A DNA stretch of 56,989 bases, taken from an uncultured Collinsella sp. (GTDB lineage: Bacteria > Actinomycetota > Coriobacteriia > Coriobacteriales > Coriobacteriaceae). The number at the start of each line of letters is the position of its first letter. The stretch's first letter is position 1. Below are positions 23,632 through 31,035 of the stretch, piece after piece. Made by a program: the position numbers and the translations under genes. A model generated the notes under the pieces. That model was given only the letters and a program-made list of their open reading frames with translations, had not been told where the DNA came from and did not search any database. The stretch is taken from assembly GCA_959026535.1 (NCBI GenBank), contig CAUFMB010000008.1, forward strand, positions 1 through 56,989. Direction: 5' to 3'.

Positions 23632-23892
23632 TTATTTAGCGCGCTCGACGACCTCGATGAGGCGCCAACGCTTCATCTTGGACATAGGACGGGTCTCCAT
23701 AACGCGGACGGTGTCGCCCACGCCAGCCGTGCACTCCTCGTCGTGAGCGTGCAGCTTCTTGGAGCTGGTCATCATCTTGCCGTACTTGGGGTGACGCTTG
23801 CGCTCGGTGATGGTGACGACAATGGTCTTGGCACCGGAGACGGAGGTAACGACACCCGTACGGACCTTACGCGAGTTACGCGAATCAGTCAT
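23632..23892 (-). CDS. rpsQ: Ribosomal protein S17
   Basis: The 86-residue product has the S17 core RKVRTGVVTSVSGAKTIVVTI and the motif YGKMMTSSKKLHAHDEE, with the terminal GDTVRVMETRPMSKMKRWRL. It lies 16 bases downstream of rpmC. Confidence 0.97.
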   Translation of the reverse strand: MTDSRNSRKVRTGVVTSVSGAKTIVVTITERKRHPKYGKMMTSSKKLHAHDEECTAGVGDTVRVMETRPMSKMKRWRLIEVVERAK

Positions 23893-23908
23893 GTTCTCTC
23901 CTTAGGTC

Positions 23909-24124
23909 CTACTCGGCGACAGCGGACTTCTCCGCTGCGATCTCGCGGGCGCGCTGCTCCGTGAGGACGCGAGCGATGTCCTTCTTCACGGTGTTGACGC
24001 GAGCGGTGTTGTCCAGCTGGCTGGTGGCCATCTGGAAACGAAGGTTAAAGAGCTCGGCGCGCATTTCCTTCAGCTTCTCAACGAGCTGAGCGTCCGAGAG
24101 CTCACGAATCTCTGCGGGCTTCAT
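23909..24124 (-). CDS. rpmC: Ribosomal protein L29
   Basis: The 71-residue product reads EIRELSDAQLVEKLKEMRAELFNLRFQ, the conserved helical hairpin of L29. Its ATG overlaps the rplP stop codon by one base (TAATG), indicating translational coupling. Confidence 0.97.
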   Translation of the reverse strand: MKPAEIRELSDAQLVEKLKEMRAELFNLRFQMATSQLDNTARVNTVKKDIARVLTEQRAREIAAEKSAVAE

Positions 24125-24627
24125 TAGTTCTCCTCCTTGGCGGCGGCGGCGTCCTCAGCAGCCCACTTGGCCTCGAGAGCGGCCTCCTCAGCCATCTCCT
24201 TCTCGATGCGCTGCTCAGCGTTCTTAGCAGCAACAATCTTGGTCTTGATGGGAAGCTTGTGCTGTGCAAGACGCAGAGCCTCGCGAGCGACCTCCTCGGG
24301 CACGCCCTTGACCTCGAACATGATGCGGCCGGGCTTGACGACGGCCACCCACTCCTCGGGGTTACCCTTACCAGAACCCATGCGAGTCTCGGCAGGCTTC
24401 TTGGTGATGGGCTTATCGGGGAAGATCGTGATGTAGACACGACCGCCACGCTTCATGTAGCGGGTCATGGCAATACGAGCGGCCTCGATCTGACGGTTGG
24501 TGATCCAATGGGCCTCGAGAGCCTGGATACCAAACTCGCCGAAATGCAGCTCGGTATTACCCTTGGCCTGGCCCTTCATGGAGCCACGCTGCACCTTGCG
24601 GTGAAGAATACGCTTAGGGGCAAGCAC
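24124..24627 (-). CDS. rplP: Ribosomal protein L16, with acidic Ala/Glu-rich tail
   Basis: L16 is recognised from MLAPKRILHRKVQRG and the core GRVYITIFPDKPITKKPAETRMGSGKG. At 167 residues it exceeds the usual 136-145; the last 25-30 residues (from about IEKEMAEEAALEAKWAAED) form an Ala/Glu-rich tail. The GTG start overlaps the rpsC stop (TAGTG), so both are coupled. L16 shapes the A-site and 50S maturation. Confidence 0.96.
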   Translation of the reverse strand: MLAPKRILHRKVQRGSMKGQAKGNTELHFGEFGIQALEAHWITNRQIEAARIAMTRYMKRGGRVYITIFPDKPITKKPAETRMGSGKGNPEEWVAVVKPGRIMFEVKGVPEEVAREALRLAQHKLPIKTKIVAAKNAEQRIEKEMAEEAALEAKWAAEDAAAAKEEN

Positions 24628-25337
24628 TACTGACCCCTCCTCTCGGAGTTACGACGACGAGGACGGGAAGAGCCCTCGAGTGCAGGGTTGGGAACAGGCT
24701 GGCCCGGGAGCTTCTCGCCCAGGTAGATCCAGACCTTCACGCCGCAAGCGCCCATGGTGGTGCTGGCGACAGCCGTGCCGTAGTCGATCTTGGCACGGAG
24801 GGTGTGCAGAGGCACGCGACCCTCGCGGTACCACTCACGACGGCCCATCTCGGCGCCGCCGAGACGACCGGAGCACTGGATACGGATGCCCTTAGCGCCG
24901 GCCTTGCGGGCGGACTGGACAGCCTTGCGCATAGCGCGACGGAAGGCAACGCGGCCCTCGAGCTGCTCGGCGATAGACTGAGCAACGAGGTTGGCGTCGA
25001 GCTCGGGGCGCTTGATCTCGACAACGTCGACGGAGAGCTGGCCCTTGGAGACGCCAGCGACCTTCTCGAGCTCGGTGCGGAGGGTATCGATCTCGGCACC
25101 CTTCTTACCGATGACAACGCCGGGGCGAGCGGTGAGGATGATGACCTTCACCTTGTCGCCAGCGCGCTCGATCTCGACGCGGGAGACAGCTGCGCGGGAA
25201 AGACGCTTCTCGAGGTACTTGCGGATCTCGAGATCGTTACCGAGGGTCTTAGCGTAATCCTTCTCTGCGAACCAGCGGGAGCGCCAGTTCTCGGTGATGC
25301 CAAGACGGAAGCCGGTGGGGTAGACTTTCTGACCCAT
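24627..25337 (-). CDS. rpsC: Ribosomal protein S3
   Basis: The 236-residue S3 starts MGQKVYPTGFRLG and has the KH-domain segment ARPGVVIGKKGAEIDTLR (about 73-90) plus GRLGGAEMGRREWYREGRVPLHTL near 157-180. The Arg-rich C-terminus is normal for actinobacteria. It lies 6 bases after rplV. Confidence 0.97.
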   Translation of the reverse strand: MGQKVYPTGFRLGITENWRSRWFAEKDYAKTLGNDLEIRKYLEKRLSRAAVSRVEIERAGDKVKVIILTARPGVVIGKKGAEIDTLRTELEKVAGVSKGQLSVDVVEIKRPELDANLVAQSIAEQLEGRVAFRRAMRKAVQSARKAGAKGIRIQCSGRLGGAEMGRREWYREGRVPLHTLRAKIDYGTAVASTTMGACGVKVWIYLGEKLPGQPVPNPALEGSSRPRRRNSERRGQ

Positions 25338-25343
25338 ACAGCT

Positions 25344-25715
25344 TTACGCCTCCTTTCGAGGAGCAACGACGACGGTGATGTGGGAAGTACGCTTCAGAAT
25401 GCGAGAAGCGGAACCCTTGGCGCGGGGACGGATGCGCTTAAGCGTCGGACCCTCGTCAACATAGGCAGCGGCGACAACCAGGTTGTCGGCACGCAGACCA
25501 TTGTTGTTCTCGGCGTTCGCAACGGCGGAACGGAGAACCTTCTCGACATCCACGGCGACGGCGCGGTCGCAGAAGTGGAGGATGTCGAAGGCCTGAGCGA
25601 CAGGCTTGCGGCGGATCAAATCGACCACCAGGCGGGCCTTGCTGGGGGAAACACGCACGTACTTAGCGACGGCGCGAACCTCGGTGGCCTCAGTTTCAAT
25701 AGACTTAGTTGCCAT
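25344..25715 (-). CDS. rplV: Ribosomal protein L22
   Basis: The 123-residue product contains AVAKYVRVSPSKARLVVDLIR near 15-35 and the tunnel-loop segment LKRIRPRAKGSASRILKRTSHITVVV near 91-116. Both are typical of L22, which lines the exit tunnel. Confidence 0.97.
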   Translation of the reverse strand: MATKSIETEATEVRAVAKYVRVSPSKARLVVDLIRRKPVAQAFDILHFCDRAVAVDVEKVLRSAVANAENNNGLRADNLVVAAAYVDEGPTLKRIRPRAKGSASRILKRTSHITVVVAPRKEA

Positions 25716-25729
25716 TTACGGTTAACCCC

Positions 25730-25990
25730 CTATTTGGCCTTGTGGCCACGGAACGTACGAGTCGGCGCGAACTCGCCGAGCTTGTGACCAACCATGGACT
25801 CGGTAACATACACGGGCACATGCTTGCGGCCGTCGTGGACGGCGATGGTGTGACCAACCATCTCGGGGAAGATGGTGGACGCGCGGGACCAGGTCTTCAC
25901 GACGTCCTTCTTGCCAGCCTCGTTCATCGCGGTGATACGCGAGAGAAGGCGAGTCTCCACGAACGGGCCCTTTTTGAGACTTCTGCTCAT
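25730..25990 (-). CDS. rpsS: Ribosomal protein S19
   Basis: The 86-residue product begins MSRSLKKGPFV and has TWSRASTIFPEMVGHTIAVHDGRKHVPVYVT and LGEFAPTRTF, full-length S19. Confidence 0.97.
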   Translation of the reverse strand: MSRSLKKGPFVETRLLSRITAMNEAGKKDVVKTWSRASTIFPEMVGHTIAVHDGRKHVPVYVTESMVGHKLGEFAPTRTFRGHKAK

Positions 25991-26022
25991 AAGTGCTTTC
26001 TCCTAAAACTCGGTATCCGAAA

Positions 26023-26853
26023 TTACTTCTTACGGCGACGAATGATGTGCTGGTTCGAGACCTTCTTCTTCTTGCGCGTACGAAGGCCCTTCGTCGGCTT
26101 ACCCCAGGGGGTAACAGAGGGACGACCAGAGGTGTGGTTCTTGCCCTCGCCACCGCCGTGCGGGTGGTCGACAGGGTTCATGACGGTACCGCGGACGGTC
26201 GGGCGCACGTTCATGTGACGCTTACGGCCGGCCTTGCCGATGACGATGTTGGAGTGATCGGCGTTGCCGACCTCACCGACGGTGGCGCGGCAGGTAACGA
26301 GGATGCGGCGCATCTCGGAGGAAGGCATACGGACGATAGCGTACTTGCCCTCCTTACCCATCAGCTGGCAGGAGTTACCGGCGGAACGGGCGATAGCAGC
26401 GCCCTTGCCCGGCTGGAACTCGACGGCGTGGATGAGCGTACCGACGGGGATGTCGGCGAGGGGCAGAGCGTTGCCCGGCTTGATGTCGGCGTCAGAACCG
26501 GACATGATGGTCTGACCGACCTCGAGGCCCTTGGGGGCCAGGATGTAGCGCTTCTCACCGTCAGCGTAGTGCAGCAGAGCGATGCGAGCGGAACGGTTCG
26601 GATCGTACTCGATCGTGGCAACCTTGGCGGGCACGCCGTCCTTGTTGCGCTTGAAGTCGATCACGCGGTAACGACGCTTCACGCCGCCGCCCTGGTGGCG
26701 GGTGGTGATGCGGCCGTTGTTGTTACGACCGGCCTTCTTGGGCAGGGGCTCGAGAAGAGACTTCTCGGGCTTGGTGCAGGTGATCTCGGAGAAGTCGGAG
26801 ATCGTCTGCCAACGCCTACCAGCGGAGGTCGGCTTAAGGTGCTTTACAGCCAT
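26023..26853 (-). CDS. rplB: Ribosomal protein L2
   Basis: The 276-residue L2 was started at ATG 26853 (MAVKHLKPTSAG), the family start preceded by AAAGGGA; the open frame runs 25 codons further. The motif GRNNNGRITTRHQGGG lies near 43-58, and the catalytic-core segment MNPVDHPHGGGEGK, with the conserved peptidyl-transferase-proximal His, near 226-239. A long 179-base gap separates it from rplW upstream. Confidence 0.97.
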   Translation of the reverse strand: MAVKHLKPTSAGRRWQTISDFSEITCTKPEKSLLEPLPKKAGRNNNGRITTRHQGGGVKRRYRVIDFKRNKDGVPAKVATIEYDPNRSARIALLHYADGEKRYILAPKGLEVGQTIMSGSDADIKPGNALPLADIPVGTLIHAVEFQPGKGAAIARSAGNSCQLMGKEGKYAIVRMPSSEMRRILVTCRATVGEVGNADHSNIVIGKAGRKRHMNVRPTVRGTVMNPVDHPHGGGEGKNHTSGRPSVTPWGKPTKGLRTRKKKKVSNQHIIRRRKK

Positions 26854-26933
26854 TACAATCCCTTTCAATAGGAATCCGTTAGCCATCGCAGACAGGGATT
26901 CGAGGTTCTGCCTCGGGTGCGATGACACCGGAC

Positions 26934-26957
26934 GTATACACGGCTCCGGGCGTGTCC
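26934..26957 (-). promoter_or_regulatory. Shared leader motif, copy alpha (rplW-rplB gap)
   Basis: On the minus strand, GGACACGCCCGGAGCCGTGT plus ATAC forms an ACACG/CGTGT hairpin with loop CCCGGAGC. It matches 22 of 24 bases at 28799-28822 before rplC, and more weakly 46072-46093 before rpsL. Confidence 0.5.
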
Positions 26958-26978
26958 ATTTTATACGCCCAAAACCTT

Positions 26979-27014
26979 GAGCTCTCGCCTCCCCTATTTG
27001 GGAGGCATGAGCTC
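26979..27014 (-). terminator. Internal hairpin between rplW and rplB
   Basis: GAGCTC..GCCTCCC and GGGAGGC..GAGCTC form a strong stem, followed on the minus strand by AAGGTTTTGGG. It may act as an attenuator or processing site inside the operon; the T run is weak. Confidence 0.5.
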
Positions 27015-27032
27015 ACTCAACAGCAGCGAGTC

Positions 27033-27320
27033 TTAGGCCTGGTTGCCAAAGACCTCGATGGTGTCGCCCTCGGCCAGCGTGACGATGGCCTTCTTCCAAG
27101 AACGGGTCTTGCCGGCGACATAGCGCACGCGCTTGGTCTTGGGCTTGACCGTCAGGGTGTTCACGCGAACGACCTTGACGCCGAAGATCTCCTCGACAGC
27201 GTCCTTGATCTGATACTTGTTAGCATCCTTGGCGACCTCGAACGTGTACTTGTTCTGCTCCATGCCGGAGAAGGAACGCTCGGACACGATCGGACGGATG
27301 ATGATCTCGTGGGCGGTCAT
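27033..27320 (-). CDS. rplW: Ribosomal protein L23
   Basis: The 95-residue product reads IIIRPIVSERSFSGMEQNKYTFEVA and KVVRVNTLTVKPKTKRVRY, typical L23, which forms the exit-tunnel docking site. Its ATG directly abuts the rplD stop. Confidence 0.97.
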   Translation of the reverse strand: MTAHEIIIRPIVSERSFSGMEQNKYTFEVAKDANKYQIKDAVEEIFGVKVVRVNTLTVKPKTKRVRYVAGKTRSWKKAIVTLAEGDTIEVFGNQA

Positions 27321-27947
27321 TTAAGCAAGCACCTCCCCGAAGTGAGCGGCGATGTCGGCGGGCATCAGCACGGCGTTGTTGTTGACGAAATCGTAGGTGT
27401 TGGCCTCGTCGGCAGTGATGATGAACGTCTTGGGAATGTTGCGGAACGACAGGTAGGCGTTGACGTCCTCATCGCGAACGATGATGGTCAGACGCTTGCC
27501 CTCAAGGCCGAGAGCCTTGAGCATGGCGACGGCAGCCTTGGTGGAAGGCTTCTCGAAGCCGTAGTCGTCGACGAGCACGAGCTCGCCATCGGCCAGCTTG
27601 GCGGACAGCGCGGAGCGCATAGCCAGCTTGACCTCCTTGTTGTTCATACGCTTAGCGTAAGAACGGGGCTTGGGGGCGAAGACAACGCCACCGTGACGCC
27701 ACTGGGCAGCACGGATGGAACCCTGGCGGGCACGGCCGGTGCCCTTCTGACGCCAAGGCTTCTTGCCGCCACCGGAAACCTCAGAGCGGCCCTTAGCGGA
27801 CTGGGTGCCCTGACGCCAAGAGGCCATCTGGCACTTGACGATGTGGTGCATAACGTGGATGTTCGGCTCGATGCCGTACACCTCAGCGGCGAGCTCGGCC
27901 TCGGCGACCTTCTTGCCCTCGCTGTTCTTTACTTCAAACTTTGCCAT
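27321..27947 (-). CDS. rplD: Ribosomal protein L4
   Basis: The 208-residue L4 has the loop GRSEVSGGGKKPWRQKGTGRARQGSIRAAQWRHGG near 53-87. The C-terminal domain ends FGEVLA. L4 in E. coli autoregulates the S10 operon; whether it does so here is unknown. It lies 46 bases after rplC. Confidence 0.97.
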   Translation of the reverse strand: MAKFEVKNSEGKKVAEAELAAEVYGIEPNIHVMHHIVKCQMASWRQGTQSAKGRSEVSGGGKKPWRQKGTGRARQGSIRAAQWRHGGVVFAPKPRSYAKRMNNKEVKLAMRSALSAKLADGELVLVDDYGFEKPSTKAAVAMLKALGLEGKRLTIIVRDEDVNAYLSFRNIPKTFIITADEANTYDFVNNNAVLMPADIAAHFGEVLA

Positions 27948-27993
27948 TTAAGTGTTCTCCTTGGTATGACGCTGGGCTAAATGGGCTGGGCCC

Positions 27994-28614
27994 TTAGGCC
28001 ATACGGATGGCGACGAGACCATTCTTGGCACCCGGGACAGCGCCCTTGACCAAGATGAGGTTCTGCTCGGCATCGATGCGGACAACGGAAAGGTTCTTGA
28101 CGGTAACGCGCTCGTTACCCATGTGACCGGCCATCTTGACGCCCTTGAGGACGCGCGCAGGATAGGCGCACTGACCGATAGAACCGGGGTGACGCTGGAA
28201 GTGAGAACCATGCGTCATAGGACCGCGGCGCTGACCCCAGCGCTTGATGCGACCCTGGAAGCCCTTACCCTTGGAGGTACCGATGACGTCGACCTTCTCG
28301 ACATCAGCGAAATCAGCGACGGTGACAACCTCGCCGACCTTGTGCTCCTCGCCGTTCTCGACGCGGACCTCACGAAGGAAACGGACAGGCTCGACGCCAG
28401 CCTTAGCGAAGTGACCAGCCATGGGCTTGTTCACGTTCTTGGCCTTGATGTCGCCGAAACCGATCTGGACGGCGTCATAGCCGTCGGTTGCCTGAGTTTT
28501 AACCTGCGAGACAGCGCAGGGGCCAGCCTGGATGACCGTGACGGGAACGACGTTGTCGTCCTCGTCCCAAACCTGGGTCATGCCAATCTTGCGGCCGAGA
28601 ATCATGCTGATCAA
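27994..28614 (-). CDS. rplC: Ribosomal protein L3 (first gene of the operon)
   Basis: L3 is recognised from ILGRKIGMTQVWDEDDNVVPVTVIQAGP and RRGPMTHGSHFQRHPGSIGQCAYPARV. The operon starts here, with rpsJ absent from its usual first place. Start choice is uncertain: TTG 28614 gives 206 residues with GGGA 7 bases upstream; ATG 28605 (MILGRK) is the more typical N-terminus but has a poorer ribosome-binding site. Confidence 0.95.
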   Translation of the reverse strand: MISMILGRKIGMTQVWDEDDNVVPVTVIQAGPCAVSQVKTQATDGYDAVQIGFGDIKAKNVNKPMAGHFAKAGVEPVRFLREVRVENGEEHKVGEVVTVADFADVEKVDVIGTSKGKGFQGRIKRWGQRRGPMTHGSHFQRHPGSIGQCAYPARVLKGVKMAGHMGNERVTVKNLSVVRIDAEQNLILVKGAVPGAKNGLVAIRMA

Positions 28615-28872
28615 GATATGATCCCAACTCTCGCGTGGTCTTGGGACAATGCGTACACCACCGAGCGTACGCCCCTAGAGGACCACTACTTACACGACGT
28701 GCTCCCCAGCCTTGTATTGCGTCCGGACTACCTGACAACCCTATTAAGCAGGCATTTTGTCCAGCCAGAATACTCCCCTGGTTTCACACAGCTGTTTAGT
28801 ATACACGGCTGCGGGCGTATCCATCGAGATTCATATTTCACTCACATTGTTTACGCAGGTAAAGTGCGTGGC
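28615..28872 (-). promoter_or_regulatory. Long leader region of the rplC operon
   Basis: No gene seen. It contains a GCGTAC/GTACGC hairpin (28651-28672) near the rplC start. Copy beta of the shared leader motif lies at 28799-28822 (minus strand GGATACGCCCGCAGCCGTGT plus ATAC), directly followed by a TATACT -10-like hexamer. Confidence 0.5.
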
Positions 28873-28873
28873 A

Positions 28874-29030
28874 CGTCTCCCGAGCACGGCGGAGGGCCGG
28901 AGAAATATATTAAGGTCCCTGCTCTACAGTCCTGCGCAAGACGAAGGCCACATTAAGTGGCCTTCTTTACGTGCGGAACTCGCGATGACCTTAATATATT
29001 TCTCCGGCCCTCCGCCGTGCTCGGGAGACG
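28874..29030. repeat. Nested inverted-repeat element, copy 1
   Basis: Arms 28874-28917 and 28987-29030 are exact 44-base reverse complements. They enclose a 69-base core containing GCTCTACAGTCCTGCGCAAG, a hairpin GAAGGCCAC-ATTAA-GTGGCCTTC, and GTGCGGAACTCGCGA. The same core, with a different but still pairing hairpin and unrelated arms, occurs at 46154-46292. Both copies lie immediately upstream of a ribosomal-protein operon. Confidence 0.9.
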
Positions 29031-29064
29031 ACACGTTGATGTCTGCTTAACTCTGCTCGCTCAG

Positions 29065-29691
29065 CTAATTACTTTGTTGGGGATCCACAATTTGCTGGAG
29101 GGTGAACTTGCATTGATGAGACTCGCCTTCTGCTTGTGGCTTTGCCTCTTCGAAATCGAAGATCATGATGGCGCAGTTGGGGAGTTTTGCTGGGAGTTCG
29201 AAGCCCTCTGGGGCTGCAGCTTTGATGAATTGGCGGCTGGCACTGCCGTGGCTTACTGCTAAGAGGGTTTCGATACCATCGGCGCCCATGAGATTGGTGA
29301 GGGTGTCTACCATGCGTTCTTGCAGCGCGCGGCTTCCTTCTCCTCCAAAGGGGACCAGGTCCTCGCCCGGATCCCAGACGTCGGTGGGTAGCGCGTCGTG
29401 GGGGCCTTCTTCGAAGGAGCCGTAGCAGCGCTCAATAATGCCTTCGCAGGACTCGACAGCAGCGTCCGGACCGAGGAACTCGCATGCGACGAGCTGAGCT
29501 GTGTCCATGGCTCGGCCTAAGGGTGATGAGGCCACTTTGTCGGGAACGACGTTGTGGGCTTTGAGCCATGCGGCTGCCATCCCGGCTTGCTGACGGCCCA
29601 AATCGGTGAGCGGTGAATCGCAGCGACCCTGGACGAGCTTTTTAACGTTGAATTCTGTCTGGCCGTGGCGGAGTAGATATAGACGCTTCAT
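29065..29691 (-). CDS. Histidine phosphatase family protein
   Basis: The 208-residue product is a phosphoglycerate-mutase-like phosphatase. The phosphohistidine motif LYLLRHGQTEFN lies at 4-15, with conserved RCYGSFEEG near 88-96 and the second catalytic His in LAVSHGSASRQF near 143-154. These enzymes dephosphorylate sugar phosphates or cobalamin-pathway intermediates; the substrate cannot be assigned. It ends 34 bases from the nested inverted-repeat element. AGGGGAGA precedes ATG 29691. Confidence 0.85.
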   Translation of the reverse strand: MKRLYLLRHGQTEFNVKKLVQGRCDSPLTDLGRQQAGMAAAWLKAHNVVPDKVASSPLGRAMDTAQLVACEFLGPDAAVESCEGIIERCYGSFEEGPHDALPTDVWDPGEDLVPFGGEGSRALQERMVDTLTNLMGADGIETLLAVSHGSASRQFIKAAAPEGFELPAKLPNCAIMIFDFEEAKPQAEGESHQCKFTLQQIVDPQQSN

Positions 29692-29730
29692 GCTCTCCCC
29701 TTCTGTATAACTTGCTTTGCCGGCGCAGCC

Positions 29731-30885
29731 CTACTCGTGGGTATGGCCTACGTAGTCTTCATCGATCGTGATCTTGGCAATCGACTTGGGGTATTCCGAC
29801 TCGACCCGTTGTGCCAGCGCGTGCTTTAAGTCTTCGGCACTCATCTGCAGATCCGAGGGTCGCACGCAGTCAAAGATCACGTTGGTGTGCGTGGGACCCG
29901 GCACACAGCGCAGATCGTGAATCGAAAGGCGGCTATCGATCTGTTGGGCCATGGCGTTAATGCGTAAACGCATGCTCGCCACCTTTGGATCGTCGGTCAC
30001 GATGGGGTCGTAATGGAGCGTGACAATCATGCCGTCTTCGTTCCTAAACGCCTGCTCGATGTTATCGAGCGTGTCGTGACTTTCCAGCGGGCTGGCCTCG
30101 GCTGCCATCTCGGCGTGAGCGCTTGCGAACTTCCTGCCCGGGCCGTAGTCATGAACCATCAGATCGTGAACGCCCAAAACGCCGGGATAGCTCATGATCT
30201 TGTCTCGAATGTGCTTGACCAGCTTAGGATCGGGCGTCTGCCCCAAAAGTGGGCTCACCGTATCCTGGATGAGTTCAAAGCCGCTCCAGCCAATATAGGC
30301 GCCAACAGCAAGGCCGACCCATGCGTCAAGATTGATGTGCGTCACCTGCGAAACAATTGTGCACGCCAGCACGGCGCCCGTGGCAAGGACATCGTTCTTG
30401 GAATCCTGCGCAGTCGCATGCAGCGTCTCGGACTCAATGCGATCGCCGAGCTTTTGGTTGAGGGCCGCCATCCAGAGCTTTACGACCATCGAAAGCACTA
30501 GAACTGCCACCAGGGCAAGCGAGAACTCGACAGGTTCGGGGTGGATGACGCGCTCGACCGAGGACTTCACCAGCTCAACGCCAATCAGCAGCACGAGTGC
30601 CGCCACGACCAGACCCGAGAGATACTCGTAGCGACCGTGGCCGTAAGGATGCTCGGGGTCGGCCGGCTTGCTCGCCAGCTTAAAGCCCAGCACGCTCACG
30701 ATATTCGAGCTGGCATCGGACAGGTTGTTCATGGCATCCGCCACGATCGAAACCGATCCCGACAGCACGCCAATTGCGCCCTTCGCAGCGCATAGTGCCA
30801 CATTGGCGACAATACACACCACACCCGTCAACGTGCCCACGCGCGCACGGTCGCCCTGCGCACGACGAACAATCCACTCGACCAT
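29731..30885 (-). CDS. Cation diffusion facilitator (CDF) metal transporter
   Basis: The 384-residue product has six predicted membrane helices in its first 210 residues. Metal-site motifs are SIVADAMNNLSDASSNI near 46-62 (N and D where zinc exporters have H and D) and HATAQDSKNDVLAT near 155-168. HPYGHGRYEYL near 79-89 is typical. The C-terminal cytoplasmic domain is long, with a second region after 290, as in larger Mn/Fe-type CDFs. It likely exports Mn, Fe or Zn. Confidence 0.88.
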   Translation of the reverse strand: MVEWIVRRAQGDRARVGTLTGVVCIVANVALCAAKGAIGVLSGSVSIVADAMNNLSDASSNIVSVLGFKLASKPADPEHPYGHGRYEYLSGLVVAALVLLIGVELVKSSVERVIHPEPVEFSLALVAVLVLSMVVKLWMAALNQKLGDRIESETLHATAQDSKNDVLATGAVLACTIVSQVTHINLDAWVGLAVGAYIGWSGFELIQDTVSPLLGQTPDPKLVKHIRDKIMSYPGVLGVHDLMVHDYGPGRKFASAHAEMAAEASPLESHDTLDNIEQAFRNEDGMIVTLHYDPIVTDDPKVASMRLRINAMAQQIDSRLSIHDLRCVPGPTHTNVIFDCVRPSDLQMSAEDLKHALAQRVESEYPKSIAKITIDEDYVGHTHE

Positions 30886-31035
30886 CTACATCCGCCCCCA
30901 CGGTACTACCTATATATCTATTGCTCAAACGGATTGTAGTGTAGCCACTTTGTCCCCCAGATACAAAAAGGCCGCAACCCACACGGGCCACGACCTTGGA
31001 ATGTGACATACGGGACTGTCCCCTTGTCGATCGAT

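Noticed and set aside
28615..29064. tRNA or rRNA gene within the structured leader region
   Set aside because: No cloverleaf or T-loop signature found; structure is explained by inverted repeats.
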